Positions 1 to 7,599 are shown, counted from the stretch's first letter. The stretch: 23,847 bases of DNA from Ruminococcaceae bacterium UBA7067 (GCA_002493755.1 DKZT01000061.1:1-23847); one strand, 5' to 3'. Notes: generated by a model from the letters alone, not told the origin. Numbers and translations are program-made.

Positions 1-22
1 GAGCAGCACAGCTGCGACAACC
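1..22. repeat. Small hairpin plus GACAACC tail, copy 1
   Basis: GCAGC and GCTGC pair around an ACA loop and are followed directly by GACAACC. A 22-nt counterpart at 4450-4471 keeps the same frame (GA, 5-bp stem, 3-nt loop, GACAACC) but has a different stem pair, A-T replaced by C-G. The left edge of the window may cut the element. Confidence 0.5.
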
Positions 23-27
23 TTAAC

Positions 28-136
28 ATTTGCCGCAGGCAAATATTTCATAGCGAAGCTATTTCATATTGCGTAGCAATATTTCACAAATCCCGTAAGG
101 GATTTATTTCATTGTGTTTAGCGGAGCTAAACACAA
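28..136. repeat. Tandem array of five different mini-hairpins joined by an ATTTCA linker
   Basis: Five consecutive inverted repeats have unrelated stems but a common design. ATTTGCC-GCA-GGCAAAT lies at 28-44, TAGC-GAA-GCTA at 51-61, TATTGC-GTA-GCAATA at 67-81, AAATCCC-GTAA-GGGATTT at 88-105 and an 11-bp stem around GGA at 112-136. The first four are each followed by (A)TTTCA. Loops are G-N-A in four units and GTAA in one. A related single unit sits at 23768-23788. I infer a lineage-specific intergenic repeat whose stems are kept by compensatory change; function unknown. Confidence 0.8.
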
Positions 137-159
137 AAGGGCGTGTTTCCACGCCCTTT
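136..159 (-). terminator. Terminator of the secDF operon
   Basis: AAAGGGCGTG and CACGCCCTTT form a 10-bp stem around a TTTC loop, 33 nt past the secF stop. On the minus strand the hairpin runs into TTTTGTG. It is symmetrical, so it could also stop plus-strand transcripts. Confidence 0.75.
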
Positions 160-191
160 AAGTATAACATTATTTATTGCAATGTCAAATA

Positions 192-1169
192 TCAATCAGC
201 CTTCTTGTCCTTGCTTTTCTTGTGGTTTTCCCAAACAACCCAAAGCGACGGAGCTATTGCAAGTGAAGAGTAGCAGCCGGAGATTAAGCCAACCATTGTT
301 GGAAGAGCAAATCTTACTATTGAATCAAGGTTGAAGATAATGCCTACTGCATAAACACAGCCAACAGCCATAACCGTTGTAACGGTAGTAAGGATTGACC
401 TTCTGAACACCTGAGTAAGGCTTAAGTTAGTAAGCGTTGAAAGCTCTGTTCTGCCGCCGAGAATCTTGCGGTTTTCTCTTATTCTATCATAGGCTACGAT
501 TGTATTATTCAGAGAGTAACCGAGAATCATAAGAACAACGGCGATAAAGTTACCGTCAACCGGCAATCTGAGAATGACATACAGGAAGTAAATTACCAGT
601 ACATCGTGGAACAGCGCAACGAGAGCCATAATACCGGCGGCAAAGCCGTTGATTTTTCTGAATCTTATAGTAACATACAAAACCATCAGAACGCAGGCGA
701 TTGCAACGGCAACCATACACTTGAGGAAGAACTTCCAGCCCATTGTTGATTCAACCGTGCTTGATTCGCTGTATTCAAAGCCGTTATCCGGGAAAGTTTT
801 GTTGAGAGTTTCTGTAATAGCCTTCTGCTGTTCAAAGTCAAGAGAATTTGTGCCTGTGAACTGAAGAGATACTATGTACTTATCGCCTGTATTCTCCTCG
901 CCGGCAATCATATTCTTGGAAATCGAGAATGAAATCTCCTGGTCGGTTGCCTTCTGAAGAACGTCCTTAAGCTGTTCCTCGTCAATAGCGCCTGTGTAGC
1001 TGTATTTTACGATTGAGCCGCCGGTAAACTGAATATCAAGCTGTGTGCCGAAAATGATATTACAGATAATGCCGAGAGCTATTATTGCAATCGAAATACC
1101 GAAGAATATTTTTCTCTTGCCGAAAAAGTCGATAACCTTTTTTGGAGCTGTTTCTACTGTCTTGTTCAT
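192..1169 (-). CDS. secF: Protein translocase subunit SecF
   Basis: SecF, 325 aa, is an inner subunit of the SecDF accessory complex, which uses the ion gradient to pull exported proteins out of SecYEG. Visible features are an N-terminal membrane segment (about residues 20-40), a short extracytoplasmic P1-type domain starting near FTGGSIV, then about five membrane helices ending in a basic tail. The family motif is present as GYSLNNTIVAYDRIREN at about residues 217-233; the second Asn (222) stands where E. coli SecF has Asp in GYSLND. The start overlaps the secD stop as ATGA, with GGAGGTG just upstream, so the two are translationally coupled. A terminator follows at 136-159. Split secD/secF is usual for clostridia; Bacillus has a fused SecDF. 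Confidence 0.96.
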   Translation of the reverse strand: MNKTVETAPKKVIDFFGKRKIFFGISIAIIALGIICNIIFGTQLDIQFTGGSIVKYSYTGAIDEEQLKDVLQKATDQEISFSISKNMIAGEENTGDKYIVSLQFTGTNSLDFEQQKAITETLNKTFPDNGFEYSESSTVESTMGWKFFLKCMVAVAIACVLMVLYVTIRFRKINGFAAGIMALVALFHDVLVIYFLYVILRLPVDGNFIAVVLMILGYSLNNTIVAYDRIRENRKILGGRTELSTLTNLSLTQVFRRSILTTVTTVMAVGCVYAVGIIFNLDSIVRFALPTMVGLISGCYSSLAIAPSLWVVWENHKKSKDKKAD

Positions 1170-2560
1170 TTGCCGACACCTCCATATAAGAACTTCTTGC
1201 GGAAGATTTTAAAGCCTGAAATAGACTTGAGCATCAGTCTTGACGCAAATACGCCCATAATAAAGTTCGCTATAATACCCATAAGCAGGGTGTAGCCGAA
1301 CGCATAGATTGTACCTGTGGTTGACTGACCGAAGATAATTGAGAGAATGTTTGTCGGGCCGAACACCAGCAAAAGGATAAGCGCAACAATAATACTTGTT
1401 ACGTTACCGTCAAAGATAGCCGAGAAGCTGCTCTTTGAGCCTTTTGCAATGGCTGTATCAATCGTCTTGCCCGAGCGCAGCTCTTCTTTGATTCTCTCGG
1501 CGGTGATTATGTTGGCGTCAACGCCCATACCTATTGACAGAATCAAACCGGCGATACCGGGGAGAGTCATCGTAAAGCTTGAGAATACCGGGAAGAAGCC
1601 TGATACCGATGCAAGCATCAAGCCAACCTGTCCGATAAGCGTAATTGTTGCAATAAAGCCGGGCAGGCGGTATATAACAATCATCAGGATAGCAATAAGA
1701 ATAACCGCCGCAATTCCTGCATAAGCCATAGCCATAAGCGAGGACGAGCCGAGAGTCGGGCTGATTGTGCCGAAGCCGACTGTTTCCAGCTTGAACGGAA
1801 GCGCACCTGCGTTAATCTTATTTGCAAGGTCAGTCGCTTCAGACATTGTGAAGTTGCCTGTGATGCTTGCCTTACCGTCCTTGATTTCAGTCTGAACGGT
1901 CGGAGCGGAAAGCATAATATCGTCCATCCAGATTGATACTGTCTTGTTAAGATAATTCTTGGTTATTTCGGCAAACTTTGAAGCGTCCTTAAGCTCAAGC
2001 GATACAACATACTTTGATACGCCCTCTGAATTGTCTATCATCGGCTGAGCCTTCTGAACATTACTGCCGTCCATAAGAATTTCCTCGGTTTCACCCGTAG
2101 GAGTTTTGTAAACCATCGCGCCCTTTGCGTCACGCTCGGTGGTCGCATATGAGTTGCCCGGGCGGAATGTAAGCTGTGCTGTTGCCGAGATTTCCTCAAT
2201 AGCCTTTTCAGGGTCAAAGTTCTTCTCGTCTTCCTTCCACGGGAAACGGACTATAATGCGATCCGACGCACTGTCGGCATAAAGCTCATAGTCTGTAATG
2301 TTGCTTGAAACAAGTCTTGTTTCGATAACCGCCTTAGCGGCTTCCATTTCCTCATCGGTTGCGTCAACATCGCCGGCAGGCTTAAAGGTGGCTTCAACGC
2401 CGCCCTTAATATCAATACCCCAGCGAATATCATTTACACCCTTGATAACAGTTGTCTTGACATCGCCGTACTGGGTTGAATAGCCGAATATGGCGAAATA
2501 GCTCAAGGCAAGTATAAGGATTGCCACGATGAAGAATACAGGTTTTGACACTCTTTTCAT
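1166..2560 (-). CDS. secD: Protein translocase subunit SecD
   Basis: SecD, 464 aa from the start chosen here, is the larger SecDF subunit. It has one membrane segment at the N terminus (about residues 7-27), the conserved WGIDIKGGVEATF segment, a long extracytoplasmic P1 region, and about five C-terminal helices. The TM4-type motif GMGVDANIITAERIKEEL keeps the aspartate linked to ion transport in this family. The open frame extends 14 codons further upstream, but the ATG at 2560 has GGAGG nine bases ahead and gives a proper signal-anchor start (MKRVSKPVFF). It overlaps secF by 4 nt and is transcribed from the promoter at 2647-2675. Confidence 0.96.
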   Translation of the reverse strand: MKRVSKPVFFIVAILILALSYFAIFGYSTQYGDVKTTVIKGVNDIRWGIDIKGGVEATFKPAGDVDATDEEMEAAKAVIETRLVSSNITDYELYADSASDRIIVRFPWKEDEKNFDPEKAIEEISATAQLTFRPGNSYATTERDAKGAMVYKTPTGETEEILMDGSNVQKAQPMIDNSEGVSKYVVSLELKDASKFAEITKNYLNKTVSIWMDDIMLSAPTVQTEIKDGKASITGNFTMSEATDLANKINAGALPFKLETVGFGTISPTLGSSSLMAMAYAGIAAVILIAILMIVIYRLPGFIATITLIGQVGLMLASVSGFFPVFSSFTMTLPGIAGLILSIGMGVDANIITAERIKEELRSGKTIDTAIAKGSKSSFSAIFDGNVTSIIVALILLLVFGPTNILSIIFGQSTTGTIYAFGYTLLMGIIANFIMGVFASRLMLKSISGFKIFRKKFLYGGVGK

Positions 2561-2646
2561 GTGTGTATCCTCCAATACTGAATATAGCTCCGTGCAGAGC
2601 AAAACAAAACTCTGTCAGTTCGCTTTTACACGGACATAACAGAGTT

Positions 2647-2675
2647 ATTATACGTTTTTTCCGACGAAAAGTCAA
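2647..2675 (-). promoter_or_regulatory. Sigma-A promoter of secDF
   Basis: On the minus strand, TTGACT (2670-2675), a 17-bp spacer and TATAAT (2647-2652) match the consensus. An inverted repeat, AACTCTGT at 2608-2615 and ACAGAGTT at 2639-2646, lies across the predicted start site, so it is a possible operator rather than an RNA hairpin. Operator role is inference. Confidence 0.8.
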
Positions 2676-2742
2676 TGGAACGGTAATTATTGTGTGCTAT
2701 TTTTTACTAATTTTGTGCAATACTAATATAATACGACATCAA

Positions 2743-4020
2743 TTATTGTGCAAGCAACTTCTCTGTAGCGGCAAGTTTGGCGCAAAGACAGAACAAATCC
2801 ATTGCAATTTCAAGCTCGGCTACCGGCGGGAAGGACGGAGCGATACGGATATTGCTGTCGTGCGGGTCCTCACCGTAGGGGTAGGTAGCGCCTGCCGAAG
2901 TAAGAACAACGCCTGCCTCCCTGCAAAGCTCCACAACTCTCTTTGCACAGCCGTCCATAACGTCAACGCTTACAAAGTAGCCGCCGTTCGGCTCAAGCCA
3001 GCTTGCAACGTCTAAGCCGCCGAGCTGAGAATTAAGCTTTGAGATAACAACATTGAATCTCGGCGCAAGCACAGCCTTGTGCTTTTTCATATGCTCACGA
3101 ACACCGTCGGCATTCTTGAAGAACAGCACGTGGCGGAGCATATTGAGCTTGTCATAGCCGATGGTCTGGAAGTTATATCTTCTCTTGAACAGAGCCATAT
3201 TTTTCTTTGATGTAGCCATAGCCGCAACACCCGAACCCGGGAAAGTAATCTTTGAGGTTGAGGCGAAGATAAGCGGCAGATCCTCGTTGCCGTACTTTTT
3301 ACATTCCGAAACAATGCTCAGAAGCTTCTCAGGCTTGTCTGTTACATCGTGAATACAGTATGCGTTATCCCACATAATGCGAAAATCCTTTGCCGCAGGC
3401 TTAAGCTTTGCAAAGCGTGTTACCGTTTCGTCCGAATATGTGATGCCCTGCGGATTTGAATACTTCGGAACGCACCAGATACCCTTAACCTTTTCATCGT
3501 TCTCAACGAGATTTTCAACGATGTCCATATCAGGGCCTGTCGGCGTCATCGGAACGGGAATCATCTTTATTCCGAAATACTGCGTTACGCCGAAGTGGCG
3601 GTCATAACCCGGTGACGGGCAGAGGAACTTTATATCGCCCTGCTTTTCCCAAGGCTCACAGCCCTCAAAGCCTGCGTGCATCATACACGCAATAGCGTCA
3701 AACATCATATTAAGGCTTGAGTTGCCGCCTACCATAATATCGTCCTCGCCGCATTCAAGTAAATCCGCAAAAATCTGCTTCATTGAGCTGATACCGTCAA
3801 GTATGCCGTAGTTGCGGCAGTCCGTTCCGTTTACAATGCACTGCTCGCGGCTGTTGAGAACAGTCAGCATATCAAGCGACAAATCAAGCTGCTCGCTGCC
3901 TGGCTTGCCTCTTGACATATCAAGTTTAAGATTTCTGCCCTTGAACTCGGCGTATTCCTTTTCAAGCTTCTGCTTTTCATTCAAAAGCTCTTCCCTGCTC
4001 ATTTCACTGTATATAGCCAT
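2743..4020 (-). CDS. PLP-dependent aminotransferase of the PF12897 (Aminotran_MocR) type
   Basis: This 425-residue enzyme belongs to fold type I aminotransferases. The N-terminal segment GRNLKLDMSRGKPGSEQLDL (residues about 28-47) is the hallmark I recognise for the PF12897 group, some members of which are aspartate aminotransferases. The Schiff-base lysine is in ASTSKITFPGSGVAA; the usual GxR after the lysine is replaced by GVA, as in that group. GGNSSLNMM fits the PLP phosphate-binding turn and MWDNAYCIHD holds the Asp and Tyr that contact the pyridine ring. It appears monocistronic: own promoter at 4072-4100, AGGAG about ten bases before ATG, and secDF with a separate promoter downstream. 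Substrate is probably aspartate or another common amino acid, but sequence alone does not settle it. No clear terminator follows the stop. Confidence 0.9.
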   Translation of the reverse strand: MAIYSEMSREELLNEKQKLEKEYAEFKGRNLKLDMSRGKPGSEQLDLSLDMLTVLNSREQCIVNGTDCRNYGILDGISSMKQIFADLLECGEDDIMVGGNSSLNMMFDAIACMMHAGFEGCEPWEKQGDIKFLCPSPGYDRHFGVTQYFGIKMIPVPMTPTGPDMDIVENLVENDEKVKGIWCVPKYSNPQGITYSDETVTRFAKLKPAAKDFRIMWDNAYCIHDVTDKPEKLLSIVSECKKYGNEDLPLIFASTSKITFPGSGVAAMATSKKNMALFKRRYNFQTIGYDKLNMLRHVLFFKNADGVREHMKKHKAVLAPRFNVVISKLNSQLGGLDVASWLEPNGGYFVSVDVMDGCAKRVVELCREAGVVLTSAGATYPYGEDPHDSNIRIAPSFPPVAELEIAMDLFCLCAKLAATEKLLAQ

Positions 4021-4071
4021 AATAAACTATCTCCTCATGAAAATTTCATTATCGTAATTCAGCTAACCTAT

Positions 4072-4100
4072 ATTTTAATACTTTCACCGCCAAAATGCAA
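4072..4100 (-). promoter_or_regulatory. Promoter of the aminotransferase gene
   Basis: Minus-strand TTGCAT (4095-4100), 17-bp spacer, TAAAAT (4072-4077). An inverted repeat GATAAAT/ATTTATC (4109-4129) begins nine bases upstream of the -35 and is a possible regulator site. Confidence 0.65.
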
Positions 4101-4190
4101 GCTGTTTTGATAAATCCTGCAAATTTATCATTATGACCGTTTTATAGCCGTGCGCCGTACCTATATTGTGCATATTGAAGCGGATATGCC

Positions 4191-4412
4191 GCAGAGTGGA
4201 GAGTTTGGAGTTTGGAGTTTAGAGTTTAGAGTTTTGAGAAATTAGAAACGAGTTCAGGCTTCCCCTAGGGGCAATGTCATCAACTTAAGAAGAAAAGGTG
4301 AAACGAGATAAGGCTTCCCCTCCAGGGGAAGGCTTGTATCTATACAACTTAAGCTCAGAACCCAAAACGAGGTCATAGGGAACAATTCTAAGTATTCCCT
4401 ACAACCTCGTTT
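4191..4412. repeat. Composite repeat island: heptads plus three AAACGAG-headed modules
   Basis: This part of the 491-nt gap between genes holds repeats, not a gene. First come five period-7 units of the GAGTTTR type (4199-4237) after GCAGAGTG. Then GAAACGAG recurs at 4245 and 4300, each time followed by AGGCTTCCCCT and a partial or full AGGGG(AA) complement, giving two diverged copies of one module that both end in CAACTTAAG. A third module is a palindrome with arms at 4365-4382 and 4395-4412 (AAACGAGGT..TAGGGAA against TTCCCTA..ACCTCGTTT). The right arm plus one base, TTCCCTACAACCTCGTTTC, recurs exactly at 21901-21919. Confidence 0.8.
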
Positions 4413-4449
4413 CGTGTAACGGCTGTTGCCACACATTTCTTTATTCAAA

Positions 4450-4471
4450 GAGCCGCAAAGCGGCGACAACC
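4450..4471. repeat. Small hairpin plus GACAACC tail, copy 2
   Basis: GCCGC-AAA-GCGGC followed by GACAACC. It aligns base for base in layout with 1-22, with a compensated stem pair. Confidence 0.55.
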
Positions 4472-4473
4472 AT

Positions 4474-4501
4474 AATTATGCATTATGAATTCTGAATTAA
4501 A
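4474..4501. repeat. AT-rich period-7 repeat (AATTATG type)
   Basis: Four imperfect heptads, AATTATG, CATTATG, AATTCTG and AATTAAA, lie ten bases past the stop of the downstream-reading kinase gene at 4512. This is a second heptad family, distinct in sequence from the GAGTTT type but with the same period. Confidence 0.6.
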
Positions 4502-4511
4502 ATTAATCAGA

Positions 4512-5261
4512 TTATTCGTAATCAACAACGTCAATCCACTTTGAGAGGAATTCCTTCTCCTCCTCAACACCCTTAACCATCTGTGAAGCCGCTACAATCG
4601 GCAGCCACTGCTGAACATACTGCTTTGCCGTGTCGCTCTTTTCGCAGAAAAGATTAAGATACTTGTCGGCAAGCTCAGGCTGATGGAGCGAGAAGAGAAG
4701 ATATGTCCTTGCTGCGTCGGCAGATGCGTTGCCCTGAGTTGCGTGCGACCAGTCGAGAATATACATCGTGCCGTCCTCCTGCACAATGATATTGGACGGG
4801 TTAAAGTCACCGTGGCAAACCTTTGTGTGCTTCGGCATACTGTCAAGCCTTGTGTGAAGCTCATAGCGGATTGTTGCGCTTATCTCCTGTAAGCTTGAAA
4901 TCTTTCTGTTCATTTTATCCTTAAGCTTGTTGAGCATAGGAGCTTTCTTGCTCTGCACCTCAAGCTGCAAATCAACAAATTTGTTGAGGTACTCGTCAAT
5001 TTTATCGGGGTTTTCGTCCATAAGCTGCTGGAGAGTCTTGCCCTCAATATAATCAAGCGTAATAGCCCACTTGCCGTCTATAATTGAAACAGCATTAATT
5101 TTCGGAATATTAAGTCCGGTTTCCTCAACTCTTGCCTGATTCAAGGCCTCGTTAAGAACGTCAGCCTTCGGATATGTGTTGTCGAACACCTTAACCGTAT
5201 AGTTTCCGTCCTTGTATATGCACTTATCTTTTCTTTCAGCTAAAATTTTATCAATAGCCAT
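4512..5261 (-). CDS. APH/choline-kinase-like phosphotransferase (PF01636 type)
   Basis: This is a 249-residue protein with the aminoglycoside phosphotransferase / small-molecule kinase fold. The catalytic loop is CHGDFNPSNII (about residues 149-159, with His150, Asp152 and Asn157), and the metal-binding Asp170 is in YILDWSHA. A likely ATP-binding lysine is Lys24 in YTVKVF, and the hinge is near ITLDYIEGKTL. It is somewhat short for the family. AAGGGG sits 10-14 bases before the ATG. It stands alone on the minus strand, divergent from the regulator gene at 5639, with repeats downstream. The fold covers antibiotic, choline, homoserine and fructosamine kinases; nothing here fixes the substrate, and resistance should not be assumed. 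Confidence 0.85.
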   Translation of the reverse strand: MAIDKILAERKDKCIYKDGNYTVKVFDNTYPKADVLNEALNQARVEETGLNIPKINAVSIIDGKWAITLDYIEGKTLQQLMDENPDKIDEYLNKFVDLQLEVQSKKAPMLNKLKDKMNRKISSLQEISATIRYELHTRLDSMPKHTKVCHGDFNPSNIIVQEDGTMYILDWSHATQGNASADAARTYLLFSLHQPELADKYLNLFCEKSDTAKQYVQQWLPIVAASQMVKGVEEEKEFLSKWIDVVDYE

Positions 5262-5638
5262 AATAAATTAACCCCTTTCGGTAATAAATACAAAAATCAG
5301 ATTATAAACACGCTTTTTGATATGCATATTTCAAATCTGTGTTCATTATACTACATTTATTTAATCTTGTGTAGTGAAAAAATCACAAAATTTTTGTTAA
5401 GATTTTTGTGTAATAAGTCAAACTATACAAGAACTTTAGAGCTTTTTTTACAAGAATTTTGCATTCCGGCAGATACACAGCTGTTGCCGCAGCCCAAAAC
5501 GATAATTTATGTAAGGACTTGTCCTCTCCGTGTCGCTGTGCACCCCGATACGTAACCATAATTTACAAAAATGTCAGCCTTAATTGCTGGAAACGGCATA
5601 ATAAAGGTGATACAATTATCCTCGGGAGGCATACAAAT
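5262..5638. other. Divergent intergenic region, no gene seen
   Basis: This 377-nt gap separates the divergent kinase and regulator genes. The left part is AT-rich and has a minus-strand TATAAT that could serve the kinase, without a convincing -35. GTGA-TTTTT-TCAC (near 5374-5386, minus sense) is a possible operator, and AGGAC-TT-GTCCT (near 5514-5525) is another short inverted repeat. I found no confident plus-strand promoter. An open frame of 77 codons at 5322 has no ribosome binding site and looks spurious. Confidence 0.5.
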
Positions 5639-6073
5639 ATGATTGATATGAATTTGAAGAACCTTAGAAAAAAGCACAATCTGAGCCAGGAAAAGCTGGC
5701 GGAAAAGCTCGGCGTATCACGGCAGGCTGTGGCTAAGTGGGAAAACGGCGACGCTCTGCCCGACATAATAAACTGTCAGAAACTGTCGGAGCTTTACAAG
5801 GTGTCGATTGATGAGCTTGTGAACTGTGAAATAAGCGTTGACGATGTTAAGGGTGCAGAAAAGGACGGAAAGCATATTTTCGGAGCGGTAACGGTCGGCG
5901 AAAGAGGACAGATAGTAATACCGATAAAGGCGAGAGAGGTTTTTGATATACATCCCGGCGACAAAATCCTTATTTTAGGCGATGAAGCGCAGGGAATTGC
6001 CTTGGTCAAATTAAAGTGGATATCTGACTTCACAAACAAGATTTTTCCGAAAAAGGGGGATACGGGAGAATGA
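5639..6073 (+). CDS. XRE-type HTH regulator fused to an AbrB/SpoVT-like domain
   Basis: This 144-residue transcription factor carries two DNA-binding modules. Residues about 5-60 form an XRE/Cro helix-turn-helix (LSQEKLAEKLGVSRQAVAKW, then ENGDALPD). Residues about 81-127 form a SpoVT-AbrB/MazE-type swapped-hairpin barrel (VGERGQIVIPIKAREVFDIH, then PGDKILILG). The open frame runs 60 codons further upstream, but the ATG at 5639 has GGGAGG nine bases before it and starts directly at the HTH. The stop overlaps the ABC ATPase start as ATGA, so regulator and transporter are co-translated. It probably autoregulates the operon; the inducer is unknown. Confidence 0.92.
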   Translation: MIDMNLKNLRKKHNLSQEKLAEKLGVSRQAVAKWENGDALPDIINCQKLSELYKVSIDELVNCEISVDDVKGAEKDGKHIFGAVTVGERGQIVIPIKAREVFDIHPGDKILILGDEAQGIALVKLKWISDFTNKIFPKKGDTGE

Positions 6074-6804
6074 ACGCAATAAAAATTGACGGGATTACAA
6101 AACGCTTCGGCACAAAGACAGCGGTAAACAAGCTTAGCCTTGAGATTGAGCAGGGCGAGCTTTTCTCTCTGCTCGGTGTAAACGGAGCAGGAAAAACCAC
6201 TCTGATAAAAATGCTGACCTGCCTGTTAAAGCCGAGCGAGGGAAACGCCAGCATACTCGGTAAAAGCGTTGTATCGCAAAGCGGCGAGGTAAAGAGCGTG
6301 ATTAATTTATCAACACAGGAAACGGCTGTTGCACCGAATCTGACGGTTCGTGAAAACCTGATGATGATAGCCGGAATTTACGGTATGGACAAGGAAACGG
6401 CTAAATCAAGGACAGCTGAAATGATTGAAAAGCTCTCGTTCGGTGAATATGAAAACCAGCGTGCAAAAACTCTTTCAGGCGGCTGGCAGAGAAAGCTGAG
6501 CATAGCAATGGCGCTTATAACACAGCCAAAGGTGCTGTTCCTCGACGAGCCTACCCTCGGTCTTGACGTGCTTGCACGGCGAGAGCTTTGGGAGCTTGTA
6601 CGCTCATTAAAGGGCAAAATGACGATAATTCTCACCACGCACTATATGGAGGAGGCTGAGAGCCTGTCTGACCGAATCGGCGTTATGATTAATTCAAACT
6701 TGATAACAGTCGGCTCTCCGGAGGAGCTTATGAAGAACACAAACACAAAAAGCATTGAGGACGCTTTTGTAAAAATTGCAGGAGGCGACAGAAATGAGAA
6801 TTAA
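6070..6804 (+). CDS. ABC transporter ATP-binding protein (CcmA/drug-exporter type)
   Basis: This 244-residue nucleotide-binding subunit has all the usual motifs: Walker A GVNGAGKT (36-43), Q-loop Gln83, signature LSGGWQRKL (135-143), Walker B VLFLDEP with catalytic Glu160, the D-loop GLD, and switch His191 in TTHYMEEAE. The signature has Trp-Gln where many members have Met-Gln or Gln-Gln. It starts by ATGA overlap with the regulator and shares 11 nt with the permease, so the three genes are one operon. Together with an ABC-2 permease it should form an exporter of a small molecule, lipid or peptide. Substrate unknown. Confidence 0.95.
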   Translation: MNAIKIDGITKRFGTKTAVNKLSLEIEQGELFSLLGVNGAGKTTLIKMLTCLLKPSEGNASILGKSVVSQSGEVKSVINLSTQETAVAPNLTVRENLMMIAGIYGMDKETAKSRTAEMIEKLSFGEYENQRAKTLSGGWQRKLSIAMALITQPKVLFLDEPTLGLDVLARRELWELVRSLKGKMTIILTTHYMEEAESLSDRIGVMINSNLITVGSPEELMKNTNTKSIEDAFVKIAGGDRNEN

Positions 6805-7555
6805 AGCCTTTGCGTCAAGAAACATAAAGGAACTGATAAGAGATCCGTTAAGCTACATATTCTGTCTTGGGTTTCCGCTTGTTATGCTTGTGGTTATGAC
6901 AGTAATCGGTCAGAGCATACCCGATGAAGCGCAGATGACAGTTTTCAGCGTACAGAATCAGAGCGCAGGAACAGCCGTATTCGGTCTTGCGTTTGTAATG
7001 CTGTTTTCGGCACTGCTGATTTCAAAGGACAGGGCAAGCGCACTTCTGAGCAGACTGTTCGCCTCGCCGATGAAGTCGGTTGACTTTATCCTTGGCTACA
7101 CTCTGCCGCTTGTAATAATCGCAGTGGCTCAGCTTGCTGTTAATTTCGCGTCGTCGCTTGTAATCGGCGCAGCTACGGGAGAAAGCTTCGATATTCTGAA
7201 TATGCTGCTTAGTATGCTTGTGCATATAACGACAATCTTCCTGTTTATCGGCTTCGGAATAATCTTCGGCTCGCTGTTCAACGAAAAATCATCTCCGGGC
7301 ATTTCATCAATAATTGTTTCGCTTGCGCCAATCCTCGGCGGCGTGTGGATGCCGATTGACACAATGGGTGGAGTGATTCTTGATGTCGCAAAAGTCTTTC
7401 CGTTCTACCACGCTGTCAAGGCATCAAGAACCGTGCTTGCAGGCTCAACAGACGGCGTTTTGCAGAGCGTGATGTATTTAAGCGCTTGGGCGGCGGTGAT
7501 ATTCGCAATCTCAATTTTCGTGTTCAAGGCAAAAATGCGCTCGGAGAAAAAATAA
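6794..7555 (+). CDS. ABC-2 type transporter permease
   Basis: This 253-residue membrane subunit partners the upstream ATPase. About six hydrophobic helices can be seen, starting with YIFCLGFPLVMLVVMTVIG, then AVFGLAFVMLFSALLI, LPLVIIAVAQLAVNFASSLV, the long TTIFLFIGFGIIFGSLF stretch, and a C-terminal helix ending in a basic tail. SPGISSIIVSLAPILGGVWM is the conserved ABC-2 segment before the last loop. The frame opens six codons earlier, but AGGAGG at 6780-6785 is eight bases before the ATG at 6794 (MRIKAFASRN). A terminator hairpin begins at the stop codon itself. Confidence 0.93.
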   Translation: MRIKAFASRNIKELIRDPLSYIFCLGFPLVMLVVMTVIGQSIPDEAQMTVFSVQNQSAGTAVFGLAFVMLFSALLISKDRASALLSRLFASPMKSVDFILGYTLPLVIIAVAQLAVNFASSLVIGAATGESFDILNMLLSMLVHITTIFLFIGFGIIFGSLFNEKSSPGISSIIVSLAPILGGVWMPIDTMGGVILDVAKVFPFYHAVKASRTVLAGSTDGVLQSVMYLSAWAAVIFAISIFVFKAKMRSEKK

Positions 7556-7599
7556 AAAACTCACACCAAGACCTTTACACAGCCTTGGTGTGAGTTTTT
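7555..7599. terminator. Bidirectional terminator, copy 1 of an exact 45-nt duplicate
   Basis: ACTCACACCAAG and CTTGGTGTGAGT form a 12-bp stem flanked by A-run and T-run, so it works on both strands. It ends the ABC operon (+) and the surface protein gene (-). The same 45 nt recur without mismatch at 9226-9270. Confidence 0.9.

Noticed and set aside
1347..1724. Plus-strand open frame of 125 codons opposite secD
   Set aside because: Antisense shadow of a well-conserved gene.
2608..2646. Leader RNA hairpin of secDF
   Set aside because: The right arm lies upstream of the predicted transcript start, so it cannot fold in the RNA; kept only as a possible DNA operator.
4254..4469. Minus-strand open frame of 71 codons
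   Set aside because: It runs through the AGGCTTCCCCT repeats and palindrome, with no SD. Spurious repeat-derived frame.
4512..5261. Aminoglycoside resistance gene
   Set aside because: Only the general kinase fold is visible; no feature specific to a resistance enzyme and no mobile-element context.
5322..5555. Plus-strand open frame of 77 codons in the divergent gap
   Set aside because: No SD, AT-biased cysteine-rich translation, no motif; overlaps the upstream extension of the regulator frame.
5459..5638. 60-codon N-terminal extension of the HTH-AbrB regulator
   Set aside because: No SD at 5459, low-quality sequence without domain; GGGAGG fixes the start at 5639.
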